NCBI GenBank assembly: GCA_018666295.1 | Contig: JABIZW010000214.1 | Coordinates: 1 to 27,156, forward strand | DNA length: 27,156 nt | Reading direction: 5' to 3' | DNA from: Halieaceae bacterium | Lineage (GTDB): Bacteria > Pseudomonadota > Gammaproteobacteria > Pseudomonadales > Halieaceae | In this document: positions 1-7,383 of the stretch, piece by piece | Position numbering within the stretch: the first letter of the stretch is position 1 | How the letters are laid out: each line of letters opens with the position of its first letter | The notes under the pieces: model-generated | What the model was told of the DNA's origin: nothing | What the model saw: only the letters and a program-made list of their open reading frames with translations | Databases searched by the model: none | Made by a program: the position numbers and the translations under genes

Positions 1-1
1 A

Positions 2-730
2 GCCATGCGTGAATGCAGTCCTGGACGATACGAGTATCACCTAGAATCAGCGATACAGCATGATTTCGCTGAACATGGTGCGCGTTTCGTTGCCTACAAC
101 TCTATTGTCGGCAGTGGGAAAAATGCCTGTTGCCTACATTACACCGACAACGATGCGAAAATGGTGGACGGTGACCTTGTTCTGATCGATGCCGGCTGTG
201 AGTATCAAGGCTACGCGGCAGACATTACGCGGACGTTCCCCGTGAACGGTCGTTTCAGTGAGGAGCAGCGCGCTATCTACAACGTGGTCTTGAAATCTCA
301 GCTTGCGGCCATTGCAGCGACTAAGCCTGGGGCAAAATGGAATCGGCCTCACGACGTGACAGTGCAGGTCATCACCGAGGGTTTGGTTGAGTTAGGTCTT
401 TTGTCGGGTGATGTTGAGGAGTTGATTGACGCGGGCGCTTACACCGACTTTTACATGCATCGAGCCGGTCACTGGCTGGGTCTTGACGTTCATGATGTTG
501 GCGAATATCGGATCGATGGAAAGTGGCGACCGCTTGAGCCTGGAATGGTCCTCACCATTGAGCCAGGGATCTACGTGGCGCACGACAACAACAAGGTTGA
601 CCCCAAGTGGCGTGGTATCGGTGTTCGAATCGAAGACGACGTCTTGGTGACCAAGGGCGGCTGCCACGTCCTGACATCAGGCGTCCCCAAAGACGCTGAT
701 GACATTGAAGCGCTAATGGCTGCTGTGTAG
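2..730 (+). CDS. pepP: Xaa-Pro aminopeptidase (aminopeptidase P), C-terminal part
   Basis: Cytosolic metallopeptidase that removes the N-terminal residue from peptides with proline in second position. The gene enters from the left edge, so only about the last 240 of the usual ~440 residues are present; the ATG at 5 is internal, since the frame is open to the edge and the N-terminal domain is missing. The C-terminal pita-bread catalytic domain is intact. Counting from the ATG at 5, the dinuclear metal ligands are D62 (in LIDAG), D73 (in ADITRTFP), H156 (in MHRAGHWLGLDVHD), E186 (in LTIEPGIY) and E210 (in VRIEDD), all at the positions expected from E. coli PepP. The stop TAG shares its last base with the GTG start of ubiH, so the two are translationally coupled. 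The pepP-ubiH-ubiI order is the same as in E. coli. Confidence 0.96.
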   Translation, partial: AMRECSPGRYEYHLESAIQHDFAEHGARFVAYNSIVGSGKNACCLHYTDNDAKMVDGDLVLIDAGCEYQGYAADITRTFPVNGRFSEEQRAIYNVVLKSQLAAIAATKPGAKWNRPHDVTVQVITEGLVELGLLSGDVEELIDAGAYTDFYMHRAGHWLGLDVHDVGEYRIDGKWRPLEPGMVLTIEPGIYVAHDNNKVDPKWRGIGVRIEDDVLVTKGGCHVLTSGVPKDADDIEALMAAV

Positions 731-1923
731 TGACCGATCAGCCTCACCTTGCCATTGTCGGGGGGGGTCTTGCGGGACTCTTGTTGGCATCGCGGGTTGG
801 CGAGCGGCTGAACGGTCCATTGCGGGTCAGCCTTATCGAGCGCAGGTTTCCAAAGGCGCCTCAAGATTCGCTCGATACGCGTGCTACAGCGCTGAGTCGA
901 GGCTCGAAAGAGCGCCTAGCGTCCTGGGGTTTTTGGCCTGATCTTGAGCCTTCTGCAAAGGCGATCAACGATATTCATGTCTCGCGTCAATCACGCTTTG
1001 GCAGCGCCCAACTGCGCGATGACGGGCTTCAGGGCGAACCGATGGGTTGGGTGATTGAAAATGCGCTCCTTCAGGCCTCACTACTCGATCGCTGCAAGCG
1101 GGCAGAGGTTGACGTCATCGAAGGCCGAGAAGTGGTCGATTTTTCCGCTACCGGGAGGCGCCCAGAGTTGGTGCTTGATGACGCTCGGGAAATTAAAGCG
1201 GATCTTGTGATCATTGCTGACGGTGCGGAGTCGGTACTTCGTCAGTCGTTAGGTATTGGCGTGCATCGACGCGCCGCTGTGCAATACGCGATCGCCTTTA
1301 ATTGCGAAACCGACGGTGAGGACCGCGCGTTGGCTTATGAACGTTTCACAGACGAGGGCCCTTTGGCATTTCTACCCTTACCCAGCAGCGGATCTTCAAA
1401 GCCACGCTACAATGTGATTTGGTGTGCTCATCAAGATACGCAAGCACGACTGCTGCGATTAAACGACCGTGATTTCATATCGGAATTACAGTCAATGATT
1501 GGTTGGCGAGTCGGCAAGTTAACGAAGATTGGGCAGCGCGCGGGTTGGCCACTTAGCGTGGTTATTAGTCGAGAGACGATCCGACATCGCTGTATTTTAC
1601 TGGGTAATGCGGCGCATACAGTTCATCCCGTGGCGGGTCAGGGCTTTAATCTCTCTATAAGAGATATCCATCGCTTGGATGGGCTTATTCACCATGAAAT
1701 GTCCTGCGATGCACCGTTCGGTTCGTTGAAAAGACTGAGCAGCTTCGCGCGCGACAGTTCGTCTGACCATGAACAAACGATTTCTGCGACGACGTTTCTT
1801 TCTCAATTGTTTGATACGCCATCACCGCTCATTGATGGGTTGGGCAGTGCTGCATTGTCGCTACTGGACATGGCCCAGCCTGTGAAGCGGCGTGTTGCCG
1901 AGTTTGGGATGGGGAGACGGTAG
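730..1923 (+). CDS. ubiH: 2-octaprenyl-6-methoxyphenol hydroxylase (ubiquinone synthesis)
   Basis: FAD-dependent aromatic monooxygenase that hydroxylates the ubiquinone ring (C1 position in E. coli UbiH), acting near the inner membrane in the Ubi complex. The 397 residues match the family length. Visible features: N-terminal Rossmann FAD motif GGGLAG (G11, G13, G16); a DTRATALS segment at about 49-56, resembling the D-R-ALS signature of the UbiH/UbiF/UbiI group; and the second FAD motif GNAAH at 292-296 followed by HPVAGQGFN. The GTG start at 730 overlaps the pepP stop by one base; it is chosen because the Rossmann strand begins directly after it. The gene lies between pepP and a second hydroxylase of the same family with a 2-base gap, so one transcript is likely. 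Assignment as UbiH rather than a paralogue rests mainly on position after pepP. Confidence 0.92.
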   Translation: MTDQPHLAIVGGGLAGLLLASRVGERLNGPLRVSLIERRFPKAPQDSLDTRATALSRGSKERLASWGFWPDLEPSAKAINDIHVSRQSRFGSAQLRDDGLQGEPMGWVIENALLQASLLDRCKRAEVDVIEGREVVDFSATGRRPELVLDDAREIKADLVIIADGAESVLRQSLGIGVHRRAAVQYAIAFNCETDGEDRALAYERFTDEGPLAFLPLPSSGSSKPRYNVIWCAHQDTQARLLRLNDRDFISELQSMIGWRVGKLTKIGQRAGWPLSVVISRETIRHRCILLGNAAHTVHPVAGQGFNLSIRDIHRLDGLIHHEMSCDAPFGSLKRLSSFARDSSSDHEQTISATTFLSQLFDTPSPLIDGLGSAALSLLDMAQPVKRRVAEFGMGRR

Positions 1924-1925
1924 GC

Positions 1926-3125
1926 ATGGCGCGTCAGGACGTCGACATTGCCATTATTGGAGCTGGTGTCGTAGGGCTAGCAACTGCGCTGGCAATCGCA
2001 CCCACGGGCTTGCGTATTGCCGTTTTTGATGCGCAGAAAGAGCCAAACGAGCCGTCTGAAGAGCGAGCGATAAATGCGTGGAGTCGCCGAGTAACGGCGT
2101 TAACACCCGCATCGATCGAATTTTTAGAGGCGCTGGAGGTTTGGCAGAGCATCCATGCGACTCAGCGCGTCGGCGCCTATACTGACATGTGTGTCTGGGA
2201 TGCCGAGGGCACGGGCTGTGTTCAATTTACCGCCGAAGAGTTAAGACTGAATGAGCTTGGAATCATTGTTGAGTCTTCGGTCACCGTCGATGCGCTGAAG
2301 CGGCGTGCGGCGTTAGTACCGAATATCCAGGTGTTTTGGGACACCCGGCTTGATGCGCTTTCAACGCATAGCGAGGGTGCGGAAATGCTGACTTCGTCCG
2401 GTGACGAGGTGGTTGCCTCTCTTACGATTGGCGCCGACGGCGGTCGATCGAAAAGTCGCGATTTTGCCGCTATGCGAACCCGGACATGGTCCTATCAGCA
2501 GCAAGCGATTGTTGCGACTGTCAGGGTTGAGCCGGATCATGCGGCGACCTGTTGGCAGGCATTTCTACCCTCAGGTCCGCTCGCACTTTTGCCGCTTGCG
2601 GACCAAAACCTCTGCTCAATTGTCTGGTCACTTGATGAGACAGTGAGTCAAAAGTGGATTGCCGCCGCTGACGACGCGTTTATCCAAGGGCTCAATACGG
2701 CGTTGTCAGGGCGTGGCCCTCGGGTAACGGCCGTGAGTGAACGCCAAGCCTTTCCGTTGGTGCAATGCCACGCTGTGAATTATTTCAGCCACCGATTTGT
2801 CTTGGTCGGTGATGCAGCGCATTCAATTCACCCGCTGGCGGGTCAGGGAATCAATCTGGGCTTATCGGACGCTCGTGTTCTGGGCGCGGAGATTTGTCGA
2901 GCCTACGAGAGAGGCGCCGACTGGGGTGCATCACAGGTATTGAGCCGCTATGAGCGTCAGCGTAAAGGCGATAATTTGAGCATGATGGCCGCAATGCAGG
3001 CGTTTAAGTGGGGTTTCGGTACGACTGATACCACGATGACGATGCTTCGCAACATGGGCCTTAATTCTGTAAACGCTTTGCCTCGAGTAAAAAAATGGTT
3101 TATCCGGCAAGCCGTCGGTGGGTAG
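1926..3125 (+). CDS. ubiI: UbiI/UbiF-type FAD-dependent ubiquinone hydroxylase
   Basis: Second UbiH/UbiF/VisC-family flavin monooxygenase. In E. coli the gene directly after ubiH is ubiI (visC), the C5-hydroxylase of ubiquinone synthesis, which is why that name is used; the related UbiF (C6-hydroxylation) cannot be excluded from sequence alone. Seen in the 399 residues: FAD-binding IIGAGVVG (G12, G14, G17), a SRRVTALTPAS segment corresponding to the family's R-ALS region, and GDAAH at 295-299 followed by HPLAGQGINLGLSDA. It starts two bases after the ubiH stop and has no promoter of its own. It is clearly a paralogue of ubiH. The following 121 bases hold a small hairpin (TGCCAG at 3190-3195, CTGGCA at 3201-3206) with no T-run, so transcription may continue into gcvH. 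Confidence 0.85.
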   Translation: MARQDVDIAIIGAGVVGLATALAIAPTGLRIAVFDAQKEPNEPSEERAINAWSRRVTALTPASIEFLEALEVWQSIHATQRVGAYTDMCVWDAEGTGCVQFTAEELRLNELGIIVESSVTVDALKRRAALVPNIQVFWDTRLDALSTHSEGAEMLTSSGDEVVASLTIGADGGRSKSRDFAAMRTRTWSYQQQAIVATVRVEPDHAATCWQAFLPSGPLALLPLADQNLCSIVWSLDETVSQKWIAAADDAFIQGLNTALSGRGPRVTAVSERQAFPLVQCHAVNYFSHRFVLVGDAAHSIHPLAGQGINLGLSDARVLGAEICRAYERGADWGASQVLSRYERQRKGDNLSMMAAMQAFKWGFGTTDTTMTMLRNMGLNSVNALPRVKKWFIRQAVGG

Positions 3126-3246
3126 TCGTTTAGTCTCAATGCGACTTACCCTGATGCAGTATTTACAGTTGAATTGTCGTTGCAGCAATTGCCAGATGTG
3201 CTGGCAGACACTACCCTTTCCACACCGTCATATTGAGGATTAATTG

Positions 3247-3639
3247 ATGAGCCAGGCCCCATCTGAACTTTACTACGCCAAGACTCATGAGTGGGTGCGC
3301 TGCGAAGAGGACGGAACCGTCACTATAGGCATTACCGAGCATGCACAGGATGCTTTGGGCGACGTGGTGTTTGTAGAGATGCCCGAGGTTGGTGATCAGA
3401 TTGCTGCGGGCGATCAGGCGGGCGTGGTTGAGTCCGTCAAAGCCGCGTCGGATATTTATGCACCCATCAGCGGCGAAGTATTGGCCGCGAATGAAGCGCT
3501 CGAGGATTCTCCTGAGACGGTGAATTCAGATGCCTTCAATGACGGATGGTTTTTTAAGCTCCGAGTCAATGACCTCAGTGAACTGGAGTCATTGATGTCT
3601 GCAGAAGAGTACGAAGCATTCTGTGATGATGAGGACTAA
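3247..3639 (+). CDS. gcvH: Glycine cleavage system H protein
   Basis: Lipoyl carrier that shuttles the aminomethyl group between the P, T and L proteins of the cytosolic glycine cleavage complex. The 130-residue product has the typical length, opens with the conserved YAKTHEW (9-16) and carries the lipoylation site ESVKAASD with the modified Lys at K65. The ATG at 3247 is preferred over the TTG just before it because GAGGAT (3235-3240) is correctly spaced. In E. coli the region after ubiI holds gcvT-gcvH-gcvP; here gcvH stands alone with no gcvT before it and no gcvP after it. Its stop overlaps tail to tail with the next gene on the minus strand (shared CTAA). No glycine-riboswitch architecture is visible in the short leader. 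Confidence 0.97.
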   Translation: MSQAPSELYYAKTHEWVRCEEDGTVTIGITEHAQDALGDVVFVEMPEVGDQIAAGDQAGVVESVKAASDIYAPISGEVLAANEALEDSPETVNSDAFNDGWFFKLRVNDLSELESLMSAEEYEAFCDDED

Positions 3640-4292
3640 TCTCGTAAAGAGATAATGTCCCAGCCGTTTCGCAGTGCTTCGCCTTCCAATCGCTCATCGG
3701 GGTCAACAGCGACGGGTTTATCCACCGCTTGAAGCAGAGGCAAGTCATTGTGCGAGTCTGAGTAAAACACAGCGCCTTCCATCGATTGGCCCTGTGCCTC
3801 GCACCAGCTGTTTATTCGGATCACTTTGCCCTCGGCAAATGACGGTATGCCGCTCGCTTTTCCCGTAAAATGACCGTTTTCGATTTCTGCTTCGCAACCA
3901 ATGAGGTGTTCCACACCCAGTCTGTCTGCGATAGGGCGCGTCACTAGCGTGTTTGTGGCCGTAATAATGACGATCGTATCGCCTTTGATGCGATGCTCCT
4001 GAATCAGGTCAAAAGCGCGGTCGAGTAAAATCGGCTCGATGTGGTCTTTCACAAATATGCGGTGCAGTGCGCTAAGCGACTCGCGCGTCATTCCTGCCAT
4101 TGGGCCGAGAGCGAAGGACAAATACTCGTCAATGTCGAGTTGCCCTTCCTGATATTGCCGGTAAAACAGCTCGTTCTGCGCTTTGTGCGTTTGTGGGTCC
4201 ACCAAGCCTTGGTTGACGAGAAAGTCTCCCCACAAATGATCTGAGTCTCCGGCAATCAGTGTGTTGTCTAGATCAAACAGCGCAAGCCCCAT
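3636..4292 (-). CDS. HAD-superfamily (IB, SerB-like) phosphatase
   Basis: Predicted soluble Mg-dependent phosphatase of 218 residues. All four HAD motifs are present: motif I FDLDNTL with nucleophile D7 and acid D9; motif II Thr in ITATN (around 111); motif III K156; motif IV SDSHND with D179 and D183. The helical cap between about residues 20 and 90 is of the C1 type seen in SerB-like enzymes. The substrate cannot be read from sequence. A homologue lies beside rppH in Pseudomonas, and I recall histidinol-phosphatase activity being reported for a protein of this group, so hisidinol phosphate is one candidate and phosphoserine another. The gene is divergent from rppH (start codons about 120 bases apart, a likely shared promoter region) and overlaps the end of gcvH by four bases. 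A modest AAAGG lies about 11 bases before its ATG. Confidence 0.85.
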   Translation of the reverse strand: MGLALFDLDNTLIAGDSDHLWGDFLVNQGLVDPQTHKAQNELFYRQYQEGQLDIDEYLSFALGPMAGMTRESLSALHRIFVKDHIEPILLDRAFDLIQEHRIKGDTIVIITATNTLVTRPIADRLGVEHLIGCEAEIENGHFTGKASGIPSFAEGKVIRINSWCEAQGQSMEGAVFYSDSHNDLPLLQAVDKPVAVDPDERLEGEALRNGWDIISLRD

Positions 4293-4415
4293 GACTAAGT
4301 CTTACCTTTATGTTGTTTATCATTCGTTTTGAGCACGGCGGCTCGCGATGTGGGACACTACGACTTATTGGGATTTTAGTATAGATGTGTGGATGCGCAT
4401 CGCGAAAGGATGGCT

Positions 4416-4949
4416 GTGAGTACAGTAGATAAGGACCGCGTCATCGACGAGGCCGGTTTTAGGCCTAACGTTGGGATTGTCGTGACAAATCATGATGGTC
4501 AGGTGCTTTGGGGAAAGCGAGTCAAAGGCAAGGACTCTTGGCAGTTTCCTCAAGGTGGCATTGATTCGAATGAAGACCCGCAAGAGGCGATGTTTAGAGA
4601 GCTTCGAGAGGAAATAGGTCTTTTACCTGAACACGTCACCGTCTTAGGCGTGACGAAGGGTTGGCTCCGTTATCGGCTTCCCGCGAAGTACGTCAGAAAA
4701 AATGAATCACCGATTTGTATTGGCCAGAAGCAAAAGTGGTTTTTATTGCGTCTGGACGCGCCGGACGATGCCGTGCGGCTGGATATCGACAAAAAGCCCG
4801 AGTTTCGTGATTGGCAGTGGGTGAGCTACTGGTATCCCATTTCCTCCGTCGTGGATTTTAAGCAGCAAGTCTATCGTTCTGCACTGTCGGAGCTGGTGGG
4901 CTTTAATTTACCGAAGGCCAATACGAGACGTCGTCGCCGGAAACGCTGA
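4416..4949 (+). CDS. rppH: RNA 5'-pyrophosphohydrolase (Nudix)
   Basis: Nudix hydrolase that removes pyrophosphate from the 5' end of triphosphorylated mRNA and so triggers 5'-end-dependent decay. The Nudix box GX5EX7REUXEEXGU is complete (G47, E53, R61-E62, E65-E66, G68). Family landmarks GFRPNVG, SWQFPQGG, CIGQKQKWFLL and WVSYWYP are all present, and the C-terminus ends in a basic RRRRRKR-like tail. Three in-frame starts exist (GTG 4389, ATG 4410, GTG 4416); 4416 is chosen because AAAGGA (4405-4410) is spaced correctly for it and the E. coli protein begins just before the same IDxxGxRPNVG segment. In E. coli ptsP lies between rppH and lgt; here lgt follows directly after about 80 bases. Confidence 0.93.
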   Translation: MSTVDKDRVIDEAGFRPNVGIVVTNHDGQVLWGKRVKGKDSWQFPQGGIDSNEDPQEAMFRELREEIGLLPEHVTVLGVTKGWLRYRLPAKYVRKNESPICIGQKQKWFLLRLDAPDDAVRLDIDKKPEFRDWQWVSYWYPISSVVDFKQQVYRSALSELVGFNLPKANTRRRRRKR

Positions 4950-5030
4950 AGGTGTGTAGTATTTTTCCTAATGGAATGTGCTCGAGCGTGAAGCAAACTG
5001 ACTAATGTCTCTATTTGAGTTGAGGAAGCG

Positions 5031-5822
5031 ATGATTCATTACCCCCAAATCGATCCTGTTGCGCTTTCTATAGGGCCGATTTCAATTTATTGGTACGGCC
5101 TGACGTACGTCGGGGGCTTGATCTTTGCGTGGTGGCTAGGCAAGCAGCGTGCGCAGTTGGCACAGTCGCCGGTCTCCGAGGAGCAAATTGACGATTTAAT
5201 TTTTTATGCAGCCCTGGGTATTGTGGCGGGTGGACGAGTGGGTTACGCCCTGTTTTATGGCGCGGGCTCGCTATGGGACGACCCGTTGAGAGTGTTTCGT
5301 TTGTGGGAAGGTGGTATGGCGTTTCACGGCGGCTTTTTAGGCGTCGTCATCGCTATGTGGTTATTTTCTCGGCACCAGAAGATTGCGTTTGGAGCGCTCG
5401 TCGACTTTATTGCACCTTTAGCACCGGTGGGTTTGGCGCTGGGCCGTATTGGGAACTTTATCAACCAAGAGCTCTGGGGGCGGCCAGCGGATGTGCCCTG
5501 GGCAATGGTTTTCCCTGGAGATCCTTTGGGATTGGCCCGACATCCGTCTCAGCTATATCAGTTTGCGATGGAAGGTGTGCTCCTTTTCTTCGTGTTATTT
5601 TGGTACACACGGTCGCCGCGTCCTCAGTGGTCAGCGGCGGGTCTTTTTCTTTTGGGTTACGGCCTGTTTCGATCATTCGCAGAGTTTTTCCGCGAGCCAG
5701 ATGCACACATCGGTTTTGATGCATTGGGCTGGATGACGCGCGGACAATTATTGTCCCTGCCGATGATTGCTATCGGTGCCGCTATTATGATTTGGGCGTA
5801 TCGCCGCGACGCGAAAAAATAG
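5031..5822 (+). CDS. lgt: Prolipoprotein diacylglyceryl transferase
   Basis: Inner-membrane enzyme that transfers diacylglycerol from phosphatidylglycerol to the lipobox cysteine of prolipoproteins, the first step of lipoprotein maturation. The 263 residues have the family's usual length, with seven or so hydrophobic segments. The Lgt signature GRIGNFINQELWGR runs from 138 to 151. Residues matching the essential E. coli set are H99 (in AFHGG), R139 and R237 (in MTRGQ); RHPSQLY (170-176) and FREPD are also conserved. GAGGA about five bases before the ATG supports the start. It is 10 bases upstream of thyA, the same order as in E. coli, and probably co-transcribed with it and folA. Confidence 0.97.
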   Translation: MIHYPQIDPVALSIGPISIYWYGLTYVGGLIFAWWLGKQRAQLAQSPVSEEQIDDLIFYAALGIVAGGRVGYALFYGAGSLWDDPLRVFRLWEGGMAFHGGFLGVVIAMWLFSRHQKIAFGALVDFIAPLAPVGLALGRIGNFINQELWGRPADVPWAMVFPGDPLGLARHPSQLYQFAMEGVLLFFVLFWYTRSPRPQWSAAGLFLLGYGLFRSFAEFFREPDAHIGFDALGWMTRGQLLSLPMIAIGAAIMIWAYRRDAKK

Positions 5823-5832
5823 GACGTTTTGC

Positions 5833-6666
5833 ATGCAGCAGTATTTGGATCTCTTGCGAGATATCCGGGACACGGGAGTGGACCGAGGTGACAGGACCGG
5901 CACAGGCACGCGGTCAGTATTTGGCCGCCAGTTACGCTTTGACTTGAACGATGGCTTTCCTGTCTTAACGACGAAGAAGGTGCACTTTAAAAGTGTCGTT
6001 AATGAGTTGATTTGGTTTTTGAGTGGCGACACCAACACCAAGTGGTTGCGTGAAAATGGGGTTTCTATTTGGGACGAATGGGCGACCGACGCGGGTGATT
6101 TGGGTCCTCTCTACGGTGCTCAGTGGGTTAAGTGGCCAACCCGAGACGGTGGCGAGATTAATCAAATTGACTACGTGCTCGAGTGCCTCAGGAGTCGTCC
6201 TGAGAGTCGACGCATTCTTTTCCACGCCTGGAACGTTGAGTATCTGCCCGATGAGAGCCTGTCGCCCCAGGAAAATGTAGAGGCGGGCCGCATGGCCTTG
6301 CCGCCGTGCCATTTGCTCTACCAGTTCTATGTTGCTAACGGCCGACTTTCCGCGATGCTCTACATTCGCTCAAGCGACGCGTTTTTAGGCTTGCCGTTTA
6401 ACATTGCATCGGTCTCGCTCCTAGTTCATATGTTGTGTCAGCAAGTGGGCCTTGAGCCGGGCGAAGTGATCGTTACCATGGGCGACTGTCACCTTTACAG
6501 TAACCATGCCGAGCAAGTGGAGACCCAGCTTTCGCGACACCCCAAGGGACGTCCAAGTCTTCGCATCCACCGTAAGCCAGAGAGCATCTACGATTACTGC
6601 TTTGATGATTTTGAGCTTGTTGGATACGACCCAGAGCCCAACATTTCTGCCCCTGTGGCAGTGTAG
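5833..6666 (+). CDS. thyA: Thymidylate synthase
   Basis: Converts dUMP and methylene-tetrahydrofolate into dTMP and dihydrofolate in the cytosol. At 277 residues it is about 13 longer than E. coli ThyA; the extra residues form an insert rich in D, E, S and P (about 137-152) between AWNV and the catalytic loop MALPPCH, whose nucleophile is C159. Other conserved parts are RTGTGT (21-26, phosphate binding), WDEWA, RSSDAFLGLPFN (substrate Asp and Asn), GDCHLYSNH and the C-terminal APVAV that closes over the active site. The residue before RSSD is Ile, where E. coli has Gln. FolA follows after two bases, so the enzyme that regenerates tetrahydrofolate is made from the same transcript. Confidence 0.97.
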   Translation: MQQYLDLLRDIRDTGVDRGDRTGTGTRSVFGRQLRFDLNDGFPVLTTKKVHFKSVVNELIWFLSGDTNTKWLRENGVSIWDEWATDAGDLGPLYGAQWVKWPTRDGGEINQIDYVLECLRSRPESRRILFHAWNVEYLPDESLSPQENVEAGRMALPPCHLLYQFYVANGRLSAMLYIRSSDAFLGLPFNIASVSLLVHMLCQQVGLEPGEVIVTMGDCHLYSNHAEQVETQLSRHPKGRPSLRIHRKPESIYDYCFDDFELVGYDPEPNISAPVAV

Positions 6667-6668
6667 CT

Positions 6669-7190
6669 ATGAGAGAGTCTGACTCATTACCGGTCTCTAT
6701 TGTTGTGGCCGTTGCGGATAACGGCGTTATTGGGCGCGGCAATGCATTGCCATGGGACCTTCCAGACGATCTTCAGCACTTTAAGCGCACGACCATGGGT
6801 CGTCCGATTGTGATGGGTCGTAAAACGTTTGAATCGATCGGTCGGCCGCTGCCGGGGCGCCTTAATATTATTTTAACGCGCGACCCGTCATGGACGGCCT
6901 TAGGCGTGTCTGTCGCGTCTTCCATAGAGCAGGCTATTGATCTTGCAGAAGGCCAGGCGTTTATTGACGGTGCTGACAGTGTCATGGTCATTGGTGGCGC
7001 GGAAGTCTATCGGCAAGCCTTGCCCTTTGCTTCGCGAGCGTTTGTCACTTGTGTCCACGGACACGTTGATGGCGATGCCTTTTTCGATCTCGAAGAACTC
7101 GCCGCCTGGCGAGAAGTTGCTCGAGAGCGGATCCCGGCTGGCGAGCACAATAGTCATGACTTTTCCGTTATCCGTTTGGAAAAGGCCTAA
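6669..7190 (+). CDS. folA: Dihydrofolate reductase
   Basis: NADPH-dependent reduction of dihydrofolate to tetrahydrofolate, recycling the product of thymidylate synthase. The 173 residues carry IVVAVADNGVIG at the N-terminus, the catalytic Asp at D34 (in LPWDLPDDLQHFK, equivalent to D27 of E. coli), the NADPH-binding MGRKTFESIGRPLPGR and the GGAEVY motif. This is the chromosomal type, slightly longer than E. coli FolA because of a seven-residue N-terminal extension. It starts two bases after the thyA stop and probably relies on coupling, since no strong ribosome-binding site is visible. No convincing T-tailed terminator follows; the only structure downstream is the dyad at 7229-7255. Confidence 0.97.
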   Translation: MRESDSLPVSIVVAVADNGVIGRGNALPWDLPDDLQHFKRTTMGRPIVMGRKTFESIGRPLPGRLNIILTRDPSWTALGVSVASSIEQAIDLAEGQAFIDGADSVMVIGGAEVYRQALPFASRAFVTCVHGHVDGDAFFDLEELAAWREVARERIPAGEHNSHDFSVIRLEKA

Positions 7191-7228
7191 TCGGCGCATT
7201 ATTTGTCGAATTAAGTCGGATTAACTTT

Positions 7229-7266
7229 CTAGAAGCGTTGCACTGCAACATTCTAGGCTTTAAAGT
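7229..7266 (+). promoter_or_regulatory. Operator-like dyad overlapping a possible promoter
   Basis: An imperfect palindrome lies between folA and the DUF3450/TonB operon. The inner arms GTTGCA and TGCAAC (7237-7242, 7244-7249) pair perfectly around one base, and outer arms TAGAA and TTCTA (7230-7234, 7251-7255) continue the symmetry after a short mismatch. TTGCAC at 7238-7243 followed 17 bases later by TAAAGT (7261-7266) could be a weak sigma-70 promoter, which would put the dyad over the -35 box and spacer. That arrangement suits a repressor site, but it might also be an RNA hairpin ending the folA transcript, though no T-run follows. It does not resemble a Fur box. Confidence 0.35.
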
Positions 7267-7334
7267 TTCCATCCCGTTGATCCCAAGTCTATAAAAAGAT
7301 CTACGGCCGGACTTAAACCGTACCGACGAAAAAC

Positions 7335-7352
7335 GGACCACTTGTGGACCAC
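7335..7352 (+). repeat. Direct repeat GGACCAC, 11-base period, in the operon leader
   Basis: GGACCAC occurs at 7335-7341 and again at 7346-7352, one helical turn apart, and a third partial copy GGAC follows at 7353. The overlap region also reads as the palindrome CCACTTGTGG (7338-7347). It lies 30-50 bases before the DUF3450 start codon, most likely inside the 5' leader. Whether it is a protein site or chance is unknown. Confidence 0.4.
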
Positions 7353-7383
7353 GGACTCTTTTGCGTGAGGAAATACGAATCCC

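Noticed and set aside
5..7. ATG at 5 as the real start of pepP
   Set aside because: The frame is open to the window edge, and about 200 N-terminal residues expected for PepP are missing, so the gene begins upstream.
3126..3246. Glycine riboswitch before gcvH
   Set aside because: The leader is only 121 bases and shows only one small hairpin, not the two aptamer domains of a typical tandem glycine riboswitch.
5273..5736. Frames of 87-148 codons inside lgt on both strands
   Set aside because: They are out of frame with a full-length lgt that has all catalytic residues, and they show no recognisable domain.
7229..7255. Dyad as a Rho-independent terminator for folA
   Set aside because: The stem has an internal mismatch, a one-base loop and no T-run after it, so an operator-like site is the better reading, although this is not certain.
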